Shown: positions 1-6,178, numbered from the stretch's first letter. The stretch: DNA of 6,178 nucleotides from Deltaproteobacteria bacterium (GCA_015492395.1 WGFD01000022.1:1-6178); one strand, 5' to 3'. The notes: generated from the sequence alone by a model not told the origin. Translations and numbers: made by a program.

Positions 1-8
1 AAATCAGA

Positions 9-16
9 CCTTCCTT
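9..16 (-). promoter_or_regulatory. Shine-Dalgarno-like sequence, possible next gene beyond the window
   Basis: The minus strand reads AAGGAAGG eight bases before the window edge and after the galT stop. In this position it would serve a gene starting at or just beyond position 1, co-directional with galT. No terminator lies between it and galT. The call depends on sequence outside the window. Confidence 0.35.
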
Positions 17-45
17 AAGTGTATAGAGCGTTTTACATCCATGAT

Positions 46-1044
46 TTAAATTTTCACCTCTCTCAGGAACATGGCCGCATCCTCCGGAGGGGTGGGATTG
101 ATATAGAAACCTGTGCCCCATTCGAAACCCGCGACCTTAGTCAGGACCGGCATTATCTCGAAGTGCCAGTGGTAGTATTCTAAATCACCGTTTTTTATCG
201 GGGATGTATGCAGGATGAAGTTATAGGGTGGTTTATTCAGTACCTTATCCATCCTCTTGTGTACGTCGGAGAATATCTCCGCCAGGTTTCTGTACTGGTT
301 CTTCTGTGCGTCCTCGAATCTGGCTCCGTGTTCTTTGGGCAGTATCCAGATTGAGAAGGGTGTCTTCGGGGCGTAGGGAGTCACTGCGATGAAATCCCCA
401 TTCTCTGTTACGACCCTCTTCATCTGCATCAGTTCCTGCCTTATAACATCGCAAAAGATACACCGTTCCTTGTAGTTGTAGTATTCCAGAGAACCGTCGA
501 TCTCCTCCTGAACTCTCTTTGGGATTATAGGCAATGCGATGAGCTGGGTATGAGGGTGTTCGAGCGATGCCCCGGCTGCGTCACCGTAGTTCTTGAAGAT
601 CATGATGTACCTAAGGCGATGATCCTTCTTCAGGTCGACCATCCTGTCCCGGTATGCCCAGAGTATCTCTTCGAACTGCTTTGCACTTACCGTTGATAGT
701 GTATCCTCGTGGTTCGGAGATTCTATTATAACCTCATGGGCGCCGATACCGTTCATTATGTCATATACACCATCCCCGCGTCTTCCCAGATTCCCTTCGA
801 TCCGGAGGGCTGGATACTTGTTTGGAACCACCCTTATCCTCCATCCAGGTCCGTTTTGACTGGTGCCCGGTTCCCGATATGATAGAACTTCCTTTGGTGT
901 CTTATCCTCGTTTCCCGGGCAGAACGGACAAAATCCCCCCTTTGTGTCGGGATGCTTGACAATGAAGTCGCAAGGCCTCTTTCCCCTCTCCGTTGATATG
1001 ATTACCCACCTGCCAACGATAGGATCCTTTCTCAGCTCCGGCAT
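46..1044 (-). CDS. galT: Galactose-1-phosphate uridylyltransferase-like nucleotidyltransferase (HIT superfamily)
   Basis: GalT exchanges UMP between UDP-glucose and galactose-1-phosphate through a uridylyl-histidine intermediate (Leloir pathway). The 332-residue protein has both halves of the GalT fold. The first metal site is suggested by CPFC (39-42), His112 in SPNHEDT and His163. The active-site motif is HPHTQ (163-167), His165 being the expected nucleophile; E. coli has HPHGQ. A second CxxC (195-198, CIFC) and HWHFEIMP (292-299) belong to the C-terminal half. The start MPELRKDPIVGRWV is the usual start, with AAAGG four bases upstream overlapping the dksA stop. There is no galK, galE or galM in the window, so substrate identity rests on family membership; a related sugar-1-phosphate nucleotidylyltransferase or ADP-glucose phosphorylase activity is possible. 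Confidence 0.88.
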   Translation of the reverse strand: MPELRKDPIVGRWVIISTERGKRPCDFIVKHPDTKGGFCPFCPGNEDKTPKEVLSYREPGTSQNGPGWRIRVVPNKYPALRIEGNLGRRGDGVYDIMNGIGAHEVIIESPNHEDTLSTVSAKQFEEILWAYRDRMVDLKKDHRLRYIMIFKNYGDAAGASLEHPHTQLIALPIIPKRVQEEIDGSLEYYNYKERCIFCDVIRQELMQMKRVVTENGDFIAVTPYAPKTPFSIWILPKEHGARFEDAQKNQYRNLAEIFSDVHKRMDKVLNKPPYNFILHTSPIKNGDLEYYHWHFEIMPVLTKVAGFEWGTGFYINPTPPEDAAMFLREVKI

Positions 1045-1051
1045 CGTACCT

Positions 1052-1417
1052 TTAGCTACCTCTCATCTTTTCCAGCGATTCTTCCTCGGTCTTGCAGTCT
1101 ATGCAGTAGGTCGTAACAGGCCTTGCCTCCAGTCGCTTTTCGGATATAAGATCGCCGCAATTTTCACATATACCGTATGTGCCGTCGTCGATCCTCTTTA
1201 CCGCCTCATCGATCTTTATTATCAGCTTTCTCTCTCTATCCTTTACTCTCAGGAGGAAGTTTCTGTTTGTTTCCATAGAGGCGCGGTCGGTGGGGTCCGG
1301 AAAGTTGTCTCTCTTGGACCTGCTCATCCCGCTCACAGTCTTTTCCGCTTCACCAAGCAGCTCCCCCCGCTGTTTGTTTAAAATATTTTTAAAATATTCT
1401 AATTTGCTCCTGTCCAT
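1052..1417 (-). CDS. dksA: RNA polymerase-binding transcription factor DksA/TraR family
   Basis: DksA enters the RNA polymerase secondary channel and, with ppGpp, tunes rRNA and stress promoters. The 121-residue form lacks the first 30 or so residues of the 151-residue E. coli protein but has the functional parts. The coiled coil (about 5-75) has the tip motif DPTDRA at 41-46, matching the DxxDxA acidic tip needed for activity in E. coli. The zinc finger has four cysteines (84, 87, 105, 108) in CENC and CIDC. The conserved RDRERKLIIKID-like helix and RLEARPVTTYCIDC follow the true DksA pattern rather than short TraR. The ATG at 1417 matches the family start MDxxKLEYF. The open frame extends to 1552, inside moaC, and a TTG at 1453, preceded by GGAAGGA at the moaC end, is an alternative start adding 12 residues. 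Confidence 0.93.
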   Translation of the reverse strand: MDRSKLEYFKNILNKQRGELLGEAEKTVSGMSRSKRDNFPDPTDRASMETNRNFLLRVKDRERKLIIKIDEAVKRIDDGTYGICENCGDLISEKRLEARPVTTYCIDCKTEEESLEKMRGS

Positions 1418-1423
1418 CCAATG

Positions 1424-1453
1424 ATTATAACCCAGGCGTATGTAGAGGTGCAA
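1424..1453 (-). promoter_or_regulatory. Candidate sigma-70 promoter for dksA-galT
   Basis: The minus strand reads TTGCAC (1453-1448), an 18-base spacer, then a perfect TATAAT (1429-1424). It lies in the 41 bases between moaC and dksA. The -10 box ends only six bases before the dksA ATG at 1417, so transcription would start at or within a base or two of that ATG. Either dksA has a leaderless transcript from here, or the promoter is fortuitous. Confidence 0.45.
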
Positions 1454-1458
1454 ATAGA

Positions 1459-1944
1459 TTATTCCTTCCGCAGATATGTTCCACTTTTCCCGCCACTCTT
1501 TTTTATGAGCCTTATATCGCCCAAGACCATATCCCTGTCGACGGCCTTGCACATATCGTATATAGTAAGCGCGGACACGGCCACTGCAGTCATGGCCTCC
1601 ATCTCGACCCCTGTGACTCCGGTGACTCTCACGGTAGCCGTGATTTCTATCAGTGAAGCCGAGTCATCTTTACCCGGTTTTAGTGTGATATCGACCGATG
1701 TTATGTTAAGGGGGTGGCATAGCGGAATAAGATTGCCGGCCTTCTTTGCCGCCATGATACCGGCGATGCGTGCTACGCCGAGGACATCACCTTTCTTGAC
1801 CTCGTTATCCAATATCAGTCTGAGTGTGGATGGGCTCATGCGAACCGTTCCTTTTGCTACGGCTTCTCTTTCTGTGGGAGGCTTGGAAGAGACGTCCACC
1901 ATCCGCGCCTTGCCGGCCTTATCTATATGTGTAAGTTCCGACAT
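1459..1944 (-). CDS. moaC: Cyclic pyranopterin monophosphate synthase MoaC
   Basis: MoaC converts the MoaA product 3',8-cyclo-7,8-dihydro-GTP into cyclic pyranopterin monophosphate in molybdenum cofactor synthesis. The 161 residues align along their full length with E. coli MoaC, starting at MSELTHIDKAGKARMVDVS. Conserved elements are KGDVLGVARIAG (51-62, with active-site Lys51), LIPLCHPL (72-79, with His77), TGVEMEA (111-117), LTIYDMCKAV (126-135, with Asp130 and Lys133) and the closing KSGGKSG (149-155). No catalytic residue I know of is missing. The gene starts 11 bases after the preceding stop, with only a weak purine-rich site upstream, so coupling to upstream translation is likely. No other moa or mob gene is in the window, although an encoded MoaC implies a molybdo- or tungstoenzyme user. 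Confidence 0.98.
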   Translation of the reverse strand: MSELTHIDKAGKARMVDVSSKPPTEREAVAKGTVRMSPSTLRLILDNEVKKGDVLGVARIAGIMAAKKAGNLIPLCHPLNITSVDITLKPGKDDSASLIEITATVRVTGVTGVEMEAMTAVAVSALTIYDMCKAVDRDMVLGDIRLIKKSGGKSGTYLRKE

Positions 1945-1955
1945 ATGCCGTTCGC

Positions 1956-3542
1956 TCAGTCACTTTCGGTTTCAACTATACTGCGTCCCTGAACGCTGAG
2001 TATGTAAAGGTCCTTGACCGCTTCGCCCGACTCATCGAATGATATCGTACCTGTAGCCCCTTCAAAACCATATATGACTTTTAACTCCTCCATGATCTCT
2101 CTCCTGTCGGTCGTCCCCTCTTTCAGCATACGTATGAACATCTTAGTTACGTCATATGCCTGGGCCTCAATTATTCCGGGTGATTTTTTATATGCATCCC
2201 TGAAACCAATCACGAATCTTTTGGTATACTTCCTCTTGCTTCCCGGGAAGAAGCCGTCTACGAAGACCGCCCCTTCTACATACTTTCCACCCACGGCTAC
2301 AAGCCTGGGGGAGTTCCAGCCATTGGAGCCTAGCATCTTTATCTCTTTAACATTGTAGTATGTAAGTTGAGGCGCAATAAGGCCCACAGCCTCGGCATAA
2401 TCAGGGATGTAAATTGCGTCCGGTATAATAGTAGGTGTATACTCCACGATGGTTCTCCTGCCCTCTAAACTCGTCTCCTCCTCTATTTTAAACAGATCCT
2501 TGATCTCTTTGCCGAAATCGGTCTGTCCCTCCACATAAGAGCTTCTTGCCAAGACTTCACCGCCTCCTTCCAATACCGCTTTTTCAAACTTGGCCGCCAA
2601 TTCGCGGCCATACAGATTGTCGGGGTGGAGTATAACGAACGTCTTGCAACCCAGGCTATTGATGGCGTAGTCCGCAATCGCTTCGGCCTGTTCCGCCAGG
2701 GTAAGAGAGTTCCGGAATACATATCGCCCGATTTCCGGCAATCCTTCCGCCTGCGATAGGCTGATTATAGGTATCTTTATTCGTTGTGCTTGCATGGCGG
2801 CATCCATTGCCGTCTTGCTCAGAAGCGGGCCGATTATTCCTATAATCCTTTCATCCTTTGCCAACTCATCAACTGCCTTCTTGGCCAGCAGCGGGTCCCC
2901 GCCACTATCCTTAAGAATAATCTCGTACGGCTCTTCGTCTCCAAAAGCCCCGGCAGCCAGGAGAACCCCTTTCAAGGCGTCATGACCGAACCTGGCGTAT
3001 TGTCCCTTCAGTGGCAATATGACACCTATGGCGTTTCCCTCTATTCCTTCTTCGCTCTTGGTAAGAATGGTGTTGATGTCTGCCAGTAATAGTTCGGCTT
3101 TTGCCTTGAAGAGGATAGATGTCCTGTAAAAGGAAAGCAGGCCTTGCAGATTGGCCCTGGCATCCCTGAGATCTCCACTCCTGAACTGGCAGTACGCAAA
3201 GCCGTACAGCGCCTCCGCCTTGAAATCACTCAAGGGAAACCTCTCCAGGATATCCTGGTAAAGGGTCTTTGCCTCGGCTATTCTGTTGTCCTTTAGATAT
3301 ATATCGGCGAGTCTTAGGATGGCTTCATCTGTGACGGATGAATTAGGATAATCCTGAATCAGTCTTCTTAACTGTGCAACCGTGTCCTTTCTCGGGCCAT
3401 CAGTTTCTACACCTTTAAGGATGTTTTTCAGTATGACAGACGGTTCCAGTGACCATGACGACACTTCCGCATCGGTCTTAACGACACTTAAAGAAAATAA
3501 ACAGGATAAGAGGAGTATTAGTAGTGTCCTGTTGATAGACAT
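1956..3542 (-). CDS. Exported TPR-containing type-1 periplasmic binding protein (LivJ/LpoA-like)
   Basis: This 528-residue protein has an N-terminal signal peptide (Arg at 5, hydrophobic core about 6-21, likely signal peptidase I cleavage after TDA at 25). Cys14 sits inside the hydrophobic core and is not a convincing lipobox. Residues about 50-160 are helical TPR-like repeats of the YbgF/BamD kind, for example AEAKTLYQDILERFP and DLRDARANLQGLL. From about 170 a type-1 periplasmic ligand-binding fold starts (IGVILPLKGQYARFG) and runs to the C-terminus, with the branched-chain amino-acid receptor pattern IIGPLLSKTAMDAA and the later YDVTKMFIRML. No permease or ATPase genes are nearby, so a transport role is not supported. 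The TPR-plus-binding-fold architecture resembles LpoA, the outer-membrane activator of penicillin-binding protein 1A, but ligand and function are unknown. Its start overlaps the dnaJ stop by one base. Confidence 0.9.
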   Translation of the reverse strand: MSINRTLLILLLSCLFSLSVVKTDAEVSSWSLEPSVILKNILKGVETDGPRKDTVAQLRRLIQDYPNSSVTDEAILRLADIYLKDNRIAEAKTLYQDILERFPLSDFKAEALYGFAYCQFRSGDLRDARANLQGLLSFYRTSILFKAKAELLLADINTILTKSEEGIEGNAIGVILPLKGQYARFGHDALKGVLLAAGAFGDEEPYEIILKDSGGDPLLAKKAVDELAKDERIIGIIGPLLSKTAMDAAMQAQRIKIPIISLSQAEGLPEIGRYVFRNSLTLAEQAEAIADYAINSLGCKTFVILHPDNLYGRELAAKFEKAVLEGGGEVLARSSYVEGQTDFGKEIKDLFKIEEETSLEGRRTIVEYTPTIIPDAIYIPDYAEAVGLIAPQLTYYNVKEIKMLGSNGWNSPRLVAVGGKYVEGAVFVDGFFPGSKRKYTKRFVIGFRDAYKKSPGIIEAQAYDVTKMFIRMLKEGTTDRREIMEELKVIYGFEGATGTISFDESGEAVKDLYILSVQGRSIVETESD

Positions 3543-4642
3543 TATCCCAGAATATCCTTGACCTTGTCAAAGAAGCCCTTTTTTATAGGTGTAGTGTCCT
3601 CATGGCTGAGCCTGGCGAACTCCTCCAGCAGCTCCTTCTGCCTTCTGGTTAAACCGGAAGGTGTTTCTACCCGTATGATGACCTTCTGGTCGCCTTTACG
3701 GCCAGTATTCAATGAAGGGAACCCCTTTCCCCGGAGCTTAAACACCTCGCCGGACTGCGTGCCTGCGGGTATCTTCAGAGGGACTTTTCCGTTCAAGGTT
3801 GGGACATCTAGTTCGACTCCCAGTGCGGCCTGGGGGAAGCTGATAGGGACTTCGCATACCAGGTCGTCGTTTTGTCTCTGGAATATCGGGTGGGGCTTGA
3901 CATTGATAAGCACGTATAGGTCACCTGGTGGCCCGCCATGGATACCGGCTTCCCCCTCACCGGTGAGTCTGAGACGCGTGCCTGTGGCGACTCCGGCAGG
4001 TATGTTGATGGTCAATGTAGTAGTGACCTTCTTCCTTCCAGCTCCTGAACAGTCGGAACATGGGTCTTTTATCACGGTGCCTTCACCCTTACAGGAATGG
4101 CAGGGCCTTGCAATACTGAAAAAACCGCGTTGATATCTGACCTGCCCGCTGCCTCCGCAGGTGGGGCAGGTGGTAGGAGTCGTTCCAGACCGTGCGCCGC
4201 TTCCATAGCACTTCTCACATATCGCGAGTTTTGGTATCTTTACCCTCTTCTCTGTGCCGAAGGCGGACTCCTCCAATGTTATATCCATCTCATAACTGAG
4301 GTCAGCGCCCCGCTGTCCCCGTGTCCTTGATCTGCCTACCCCGAAAAGGTCTCCAAACATGTCGCCGAAGATATCCTGGAAGTCGAACCCCATATCCGGT
4401 CCTCCGCCTCCCCCCCGGCCTACCCCTGCAAAACCGAACCTGTCGTACTTGGCCCTCTTTGCCGGATCTTTAAGGACGTCGTATGCTTCGTTTATCTCCT
4501 TGAACCTCTCTTCCACCTCCCTATCACCGTGGTGCTTATCCGGGTGGTACTTGTGGGCCAAGCGCCTGAAGGCCCTCTTTATCTCGCCTTCATCGGCCGT
4601 ACGGTCTACCTCGAGCACTTCATAGTAATCTCTTTTGTTCAT
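3542..4642 (-). CDS. dnaJ: Chaperone protein DnaJ (Hsp40, type I)
   Basis: DnaJ delivers unfolded clients to DnaK and stimulates its ATPase in the cytoplasm. The 366-residue protein has the complete type I layout. The J domain spans 1-70 with the catalytic HPD at 33-35 and QKRA-like KRAKYDRFG near 62-70. A Gly/Phe-rich linker (about 71-112) contains [12 protein letters not shown]. The zinc domain has all four CxxCxGxG repeats: CEKCYGSG (142-149), CPTCGGSG (159-166), CHSCKGEG (181-188) and CSDCSGAG (195-202). The client-binding beta domains follow (about 208-335), then a C-terminal dimerisation tail. The start [10 protein letters not shown] matches the family start; upstream there is only a weak GGA-type ribosome site. 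Its TAA shares a base with the ATG of the next gene (TAATG), which suggests translational coupling. Confidence 0.98.
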   Translation of the reverse strand: MNKRDYYEVLEVDRTADEGEIKRAFRRLAHKYHPDKHHGDREVEERFKEINEAYDVLKDPAKRAKYDRFGFAGVGRGGGGGPDMGFDFQDIFGDMFGDLFGVGRSRTRGQRGADLSYEMDITLEESAFGTEKRVKIPKLAICEKCYGSGARSGTTPTTCPTCGGSGQVRYQRGFFSIARPCHSCKGEGTVIKDPCSDCSGAGRKKVTTTLTINIPAGVATGTRLRLTGEGEAGIHGGPPGDLYVLINVKPHPIFQRQNDDLVCEVPISFPQAALGVELDVPTLNGKVPLKIPAGTQSGEVFKLRGKGFPSLNTGRKGDQKVIIRVETPSGLTRRQKELLEEFARLSHEDTTPIKKGFFDKVKDILG

Positions 4643-4694
4643 ATAATATCCATCGGTTCTTTATTGTTACTAACTTGCCGGAAGGTTTGAAAAG

Positions 4695-4723
4695 ATAAAA
4701 CCGGCTGTATCGTTGTCTTGCAA
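4695..4723 (-). promoter_or_regulatory. Possible weak promoter for dnaJ
   Basis: The minus strand has TTGCAA (4723-4718) and TTTTAT (4700-4695) with a 17-base spacer. Each hexamer matches the sigma-70 consensus at four of six positions. A start near 4688 would give a leader of about 45 bases before the dnaJ ATG. The long gap after grpE makes a separate promoter plausible, but matches of this quality occur by chance. Confidence 0.28.
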
Positions 4724-4736
4724 GCCTGATTTATAG

Positions 4737-4759
4737 GGACACCACAACTGTACGTGTCC
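4737..4759. repeat. Short inverted repeat in grpE-dnaJ gap
   Basis: GGACAC at 4737-4742 and GTGTCC at 4754-4759 are exact reverse complements with an 11-base loop. On the minus strand the hairpin is followed by CTATAAATC rather than a run of T, so it is not a classical intrinsic terminator. It could be an RNA hairpin in the leader or spacer, an mRNA processing site, or chance. Confidence 0.35.
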
Positions 4760-4836
4760 GCGTTGCTTCTATGTGTGCCACTGCCCCTTGATCGGCCATG
4801 TTTTGACGCTCTGTGTGCGCTTTTCTCCACAACATC

Positions 4837-4879
4837 GCATGTAGTAAAGATTCATGGGGTGCCGTAGAATAAAACATGC
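4837..4879. repeat. Short inverted repeat in grpE-dnaJ gap
   Basis: GCATGT at 4837-4842 and ACATGC at 4874-4879 are exact reverse complements separated by 31 bases. The stem is only 6 bp and the loop is long, so chance is a reasonable explanation. No U-tract follows that would make it a terminator. Confidence 0.25.
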
Positions 4880-4951
4880 AGCTCTCCTCGTCCGCCCACT
4901 GACCTCTGAAGTTCCTGCCCATATCTCCAAGGCGGCGCAAAAGCGGAGGAC

Positions 4952-5548
4952 TTATTCCTCCCATGTCGCCTTGGGCTCTTTGCTGACAATGACCCTCGCC
5001 GGTCTTAAGAGCCTGCCCTTAAGTGTGTACCCCTTTTGCAACTCCTTCATGACCGTTTCAGGCTCATAATCATCACTCTCCTCATGGCCAAGCGCCTCAT
5101 GGAGGTTAGGATCGAACTTCTGGCCGCCGGCGGATATCTGTTCCAAGTCAAACTTTTTTAATATACTGAACATCTGACTAAGGGTCAGCTCTACTCCCTC
5201 CTTTAAGGATTCAAACTCGTTCTCCGCGTTGATATGGGACAGGGCCCGCTCCAGATTGTCTATAACCGTAAGTAACTCCTTTATTAGTGTGTCATTGGCG
5301 AACTCCCTTATCTCCTTCTTTTCCTTTTCCACCCTCTTCTTGTAATTTTCGAAGTCGGCGCGACTCCTCAGGAACTTGTTATGGTACTCTTCCGCCTCCC
5401 TGGTCTTTTCTTCCAGTTGATCTCTAAGGGCGGCTACTTCTTTTTCTAGAGTCTCTGCATCCTTTTCTTTTGCTTCCTCTTCTTCGAGGTCCAGTTCTGT
5501 CTCTGCAGAATCTTCAATGATCTCGTCTATTTTGTTCCGCTCTTCCAT
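4952..5548 (-). CDS. grpE: Nucleotide exchange factor GrpE
   Basis: GrpE is the cytoplasmic dimeric factor that releases ADP from DnaK and so drives the chaperone cycle with DnaJ. The 198-residue protein has normal length. Residues 1-35 are an acidic, Glu-rich, probably disordered tail; residues about 33-90 form the long heptad coiled coil, including FLRSRADFENYKKR (59-72); residues 90-135 are the four-helix-bundle part with the conserved VIDNLERAL; and residues 138-190 are the C-terminal beta domain that contacts DnaK, with the signature FDPNLHEAL at 145-153 followed by GYTLKGRLLRPARVIVSK. The start is supported by AAGGAG nine bases upstream. The gene follows hrcA closely, as in many bacteria, but the next gene downstream is not dnaK. 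Confidence 0.97.
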   Translation of the reverse strand: MEERNKIDEIIEDSAETELDLEEEEAKEKDAETLEKEVAALRDQLEEKTREAEEYHNKFLRSRADFENYKKRVEKEKKEIREFANDTLIKELLTVIDNLERALSHINAENEFESLKEGVELTLSQMFSILKKFDLEQISAGGQKFDPNLHEALGHEESDDYEPETVMKELQKGYTLKGRLLRPARVIVSKEPKATWEE

Positions 5549-5557
5549 GACAAATGA

Positions 5558-5563
5558 CTCCTT
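5558..5563 (-). promoter_or_regulatory. Shine-Dalgarno site of grpE
   Basis: The minus strand reads AAGGAG, nine bases before the grpE ATG. It overlaps the hrcA stop codon, so ribosomes finishing hrcA sit on the grpE initiation site. It is the clearest ribosome-binding site in the window and fixes the grpE start. Confidence 0.8.
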
Positions 5564-6178
5564 ACAGTGATCCGTTTTGATTGGAGTTTATCTCTCTCCT
5601 GGAGAACGCCTCCCCAAGGAGATCGGCTGTGTATTCTACAAGAGGGATAACCATGGAGTAATCCATCCTCATCGGACCTATAACACCTAGTGTCCCTAGT
5701 ACGTTCAAGTTGTTTCCATAAGGTGCTGCCACAAGGCTGCATCCGGACATCCCCTTTTCTCCATCTCCAAAACCGCCTATATTGACGTAGACACCTTCGC
5801 TGTTTATGCTTTGGTCGAGCAACCTTACCAGGATGCTCTTCTCTTCGAATGTCTTGAAGATCTCCTTCATCTTCTTTACATCCTCGCGGAACTCGGGCTG
5901 GTCGAGGATATTCAGCCTGCCCTCTACGTATACATTGTCCCCGGAGATGTCCCGGAATGCTTCAATGCCGATCTCCATGGCCCCTGACAGGAGCTTATTG
6001 TAGAGGTTCTTTTCCTTCTTCATCTCTTCTATCAGCTTTCGCCTCAACTCTGCCATGGTGAGGTTTTTTGCTATGGTATTCAGATAATTTGACATCTTGT
6101 CCAGCTCTGTCTGGGTCAGGTTTTCTTTGATATGGACCACCATCGTCTTCACATTCCCGACCCTCGGCACAAGTACCA
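5562..6178 (-). CDS. hrcA: Heat-inducible transcription repressor HrcA, C-terminal part (5' end outside window)
   Basis: HrcA is the repressor that binds CIRCE operators upstream of class I heat-shock genes and depends on chaperonin for activity. About 205 C-terminal residues are present; the family is usually about 340 residues, so the N-terminal winged-helix DNA-binding domain lies beyond position 6178. Visible evidence is the ENLTQTELDKMSNYLN stretch, typical of the start of the GAF-like/dimerisation region, and the C-terminal GVIGPMRMDYSMVIPLVEYT block, where most homologues have T in place of the first M. The frame stays open to the window edge. The GTG at 6170 is an internal valine codon, not the start, because homology continues upstream of it. 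It ends in TAA 13 bases before grpE. The expected CIRCE site upstream of hrcA cannot be seen here. Confidence 0.93.
   Translation of the reverse strand, partial: VLVPRVGNVKTMVVHIKENLTQTELDKMSNYLNTIAKNLTMAELRRKLIEEMKKEKNLYNKLLSGAMEIGIEAFRDISGDNVYVEGRLNILDQPEFREDVKKMKEIFKTFEEKSILVRLLDQSINSEGVYVNIGGFGDGEKGMSGCSLVAAPYGNNLNVLGTLGVIGPMRMDYSMVIPLVEYTADLLGEAFSRREINSNQNGSL

Larger units (their letters stand above)
4643..4951. other. 309-base gap between grpE and dnaJ; dnaK is absent
   Basis: This is the only long non-coding stretch in the window and occupies the place where dnaK stands in the common order. No part of it translates into recognisable DnaK sequence, and it is far too short for the roughly 1.9 kb gene. 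A minus-strand frame of 77 codons (4964-4731) overlaps the grpE end by 13 bases, but the product (rich in Arg, Ser, Thr, Ala and His, ending in RTRTVVVSL) is not a family I recognise. Two short inverted repeats (4737-4759 and 4837-4879) and a weak promoter-like pair (4695-4723) are present. I see no U-tract terminator, CIRCE operator, tRNA, or tmRNA, SRP or RNase P RNA signature. Confidence 0.7.

Noticed and set aside
863..1381. Plus-strand open frame of 172 codons
   Set aside because: It lies opposite dksA and the start of galT, whose products have clear family motifs. The plus-strand product resembles no family and has no ribosome site.
1378..1400. AT-rich repeated AAAATATT near the dksA start
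   Set aside because: It falls within codons for the conserved YFKNILNK helix of DksA and is explained by Lys, Asn, Ile, Phe and Leu codons.
1421..1999. Plus-strand open frame of 192 codons
   Set aside because: It is a mirror of moaC on the other strand; its Ser/Thr/Val-rich product is typical of an antisense reading of a conserved gene.
3490..3542. Lipoprotein signal (Cys14) in the binding protein
   Set aside because: The Cys is preceded by LLS, but it lies inside a continuing hydrophobic stretch and only nine residues after the Arg; a signal peptidase I site after residue 25 fits better.
3558..4133. Plus-strand open frame of 191 codons
   Set aside because: It is antisense to the conserved zinc and C-terminal domains of dnaJ and has no recognisable domain.
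4639..4830. Minus-strand frame of 63 codons ending in the dnaJ start
   Set aside because: No ribosome site or recognisable family, and it overlaps the other gap frame; codons look random. It is covered under the gap entry.
4643..4951. 6S RNA, tmRNA, SRP RNA or RNase P RNA in the gap
   Set aside because: I looked for the signature motifs of these RNAs by eye on the minus strand and found none; the visible stems are only 6 bp.
4643..4951. CIRCE operator before dnaJ
   Set aside because: No TTAGCACTC-N9-GAGTGCTAA or close variant occurs in the gap.
5527..5742. Minus-strand frame of 71 codons across the hrcA-grpE junction
   Set aside because: It is an out-of-frame reading of the hrcA C-terminus, which carries the conserved GVIGP block in the other frame.

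Overview
This window holds a run of seven protein-coding genes, all read from the minus strand: hrcA (5' part cut off by the window edge), grpE, dnaJ, a periplasmic TPR plus type-1 binding-protein gene, moaC, dksA and galT. No rRNA, tRNA, CRISPR array, insertion sequence or phage gene is visible. Spacing is tight (from a 1-base overlap to 41 bases) everywhere except the roughly 310 bases between grpE and dnaJ.

The organism looks like a Gram-negative bacterium of moderate GC content. HrcA with grpE is found in many phyla but not in Enterobacteria. The short 121-residue DksA with a four-cysteine zinc site, the exported TPR/LivJ-like protein, and this galT type together suggest a deltaproteobacterium in the old sense or a Nitrospirota-like lineage. 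That placement is an inference from protein character, not a measured phylogeny.

Layout in the direction of transcription (right to left): 6178-5562, C-terminal part of the heat-shock repressor HrcA; 5548-4952, nucleotide-exchange factor GrpE; 4951-4643, a gap without a convincing gene, where dnaK would sit in the common hrcA-grpE-dnaK-dnaJ order; 4642-3542, co-chaperone DnaJ; 3542-1956, an exported TPR/binding protein whose start codon overlaps the dnaJ stop; 1944-1459, molybdenum cofactor enzyme MoaC; 1417-1052, transcription factor DksA; 1044-46, galactose-1-phosphate uridylyltransferase-like GalT. The last 45 bases carry a Shine-Dalgarno-like AAGGAAGG that may belong to a gene starting just outside the window.

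The first half is a stress-response module: HrcA represses, and GrpE and DnaJ serve a DnaK that is not encoded here. The second half is metabolic and regulatory housekeeping that appears to be co-transcribed but shares no obvious pathway. I see no strong sign of a new defence or mobile system. The points most worth a second look are the absent dnaK, the content of the grpE-dnaJ gap, the overlap of dnaJ with an envelope protein, and a good promoter placed so close to the dksA ATG that the transcript could be leaderless.
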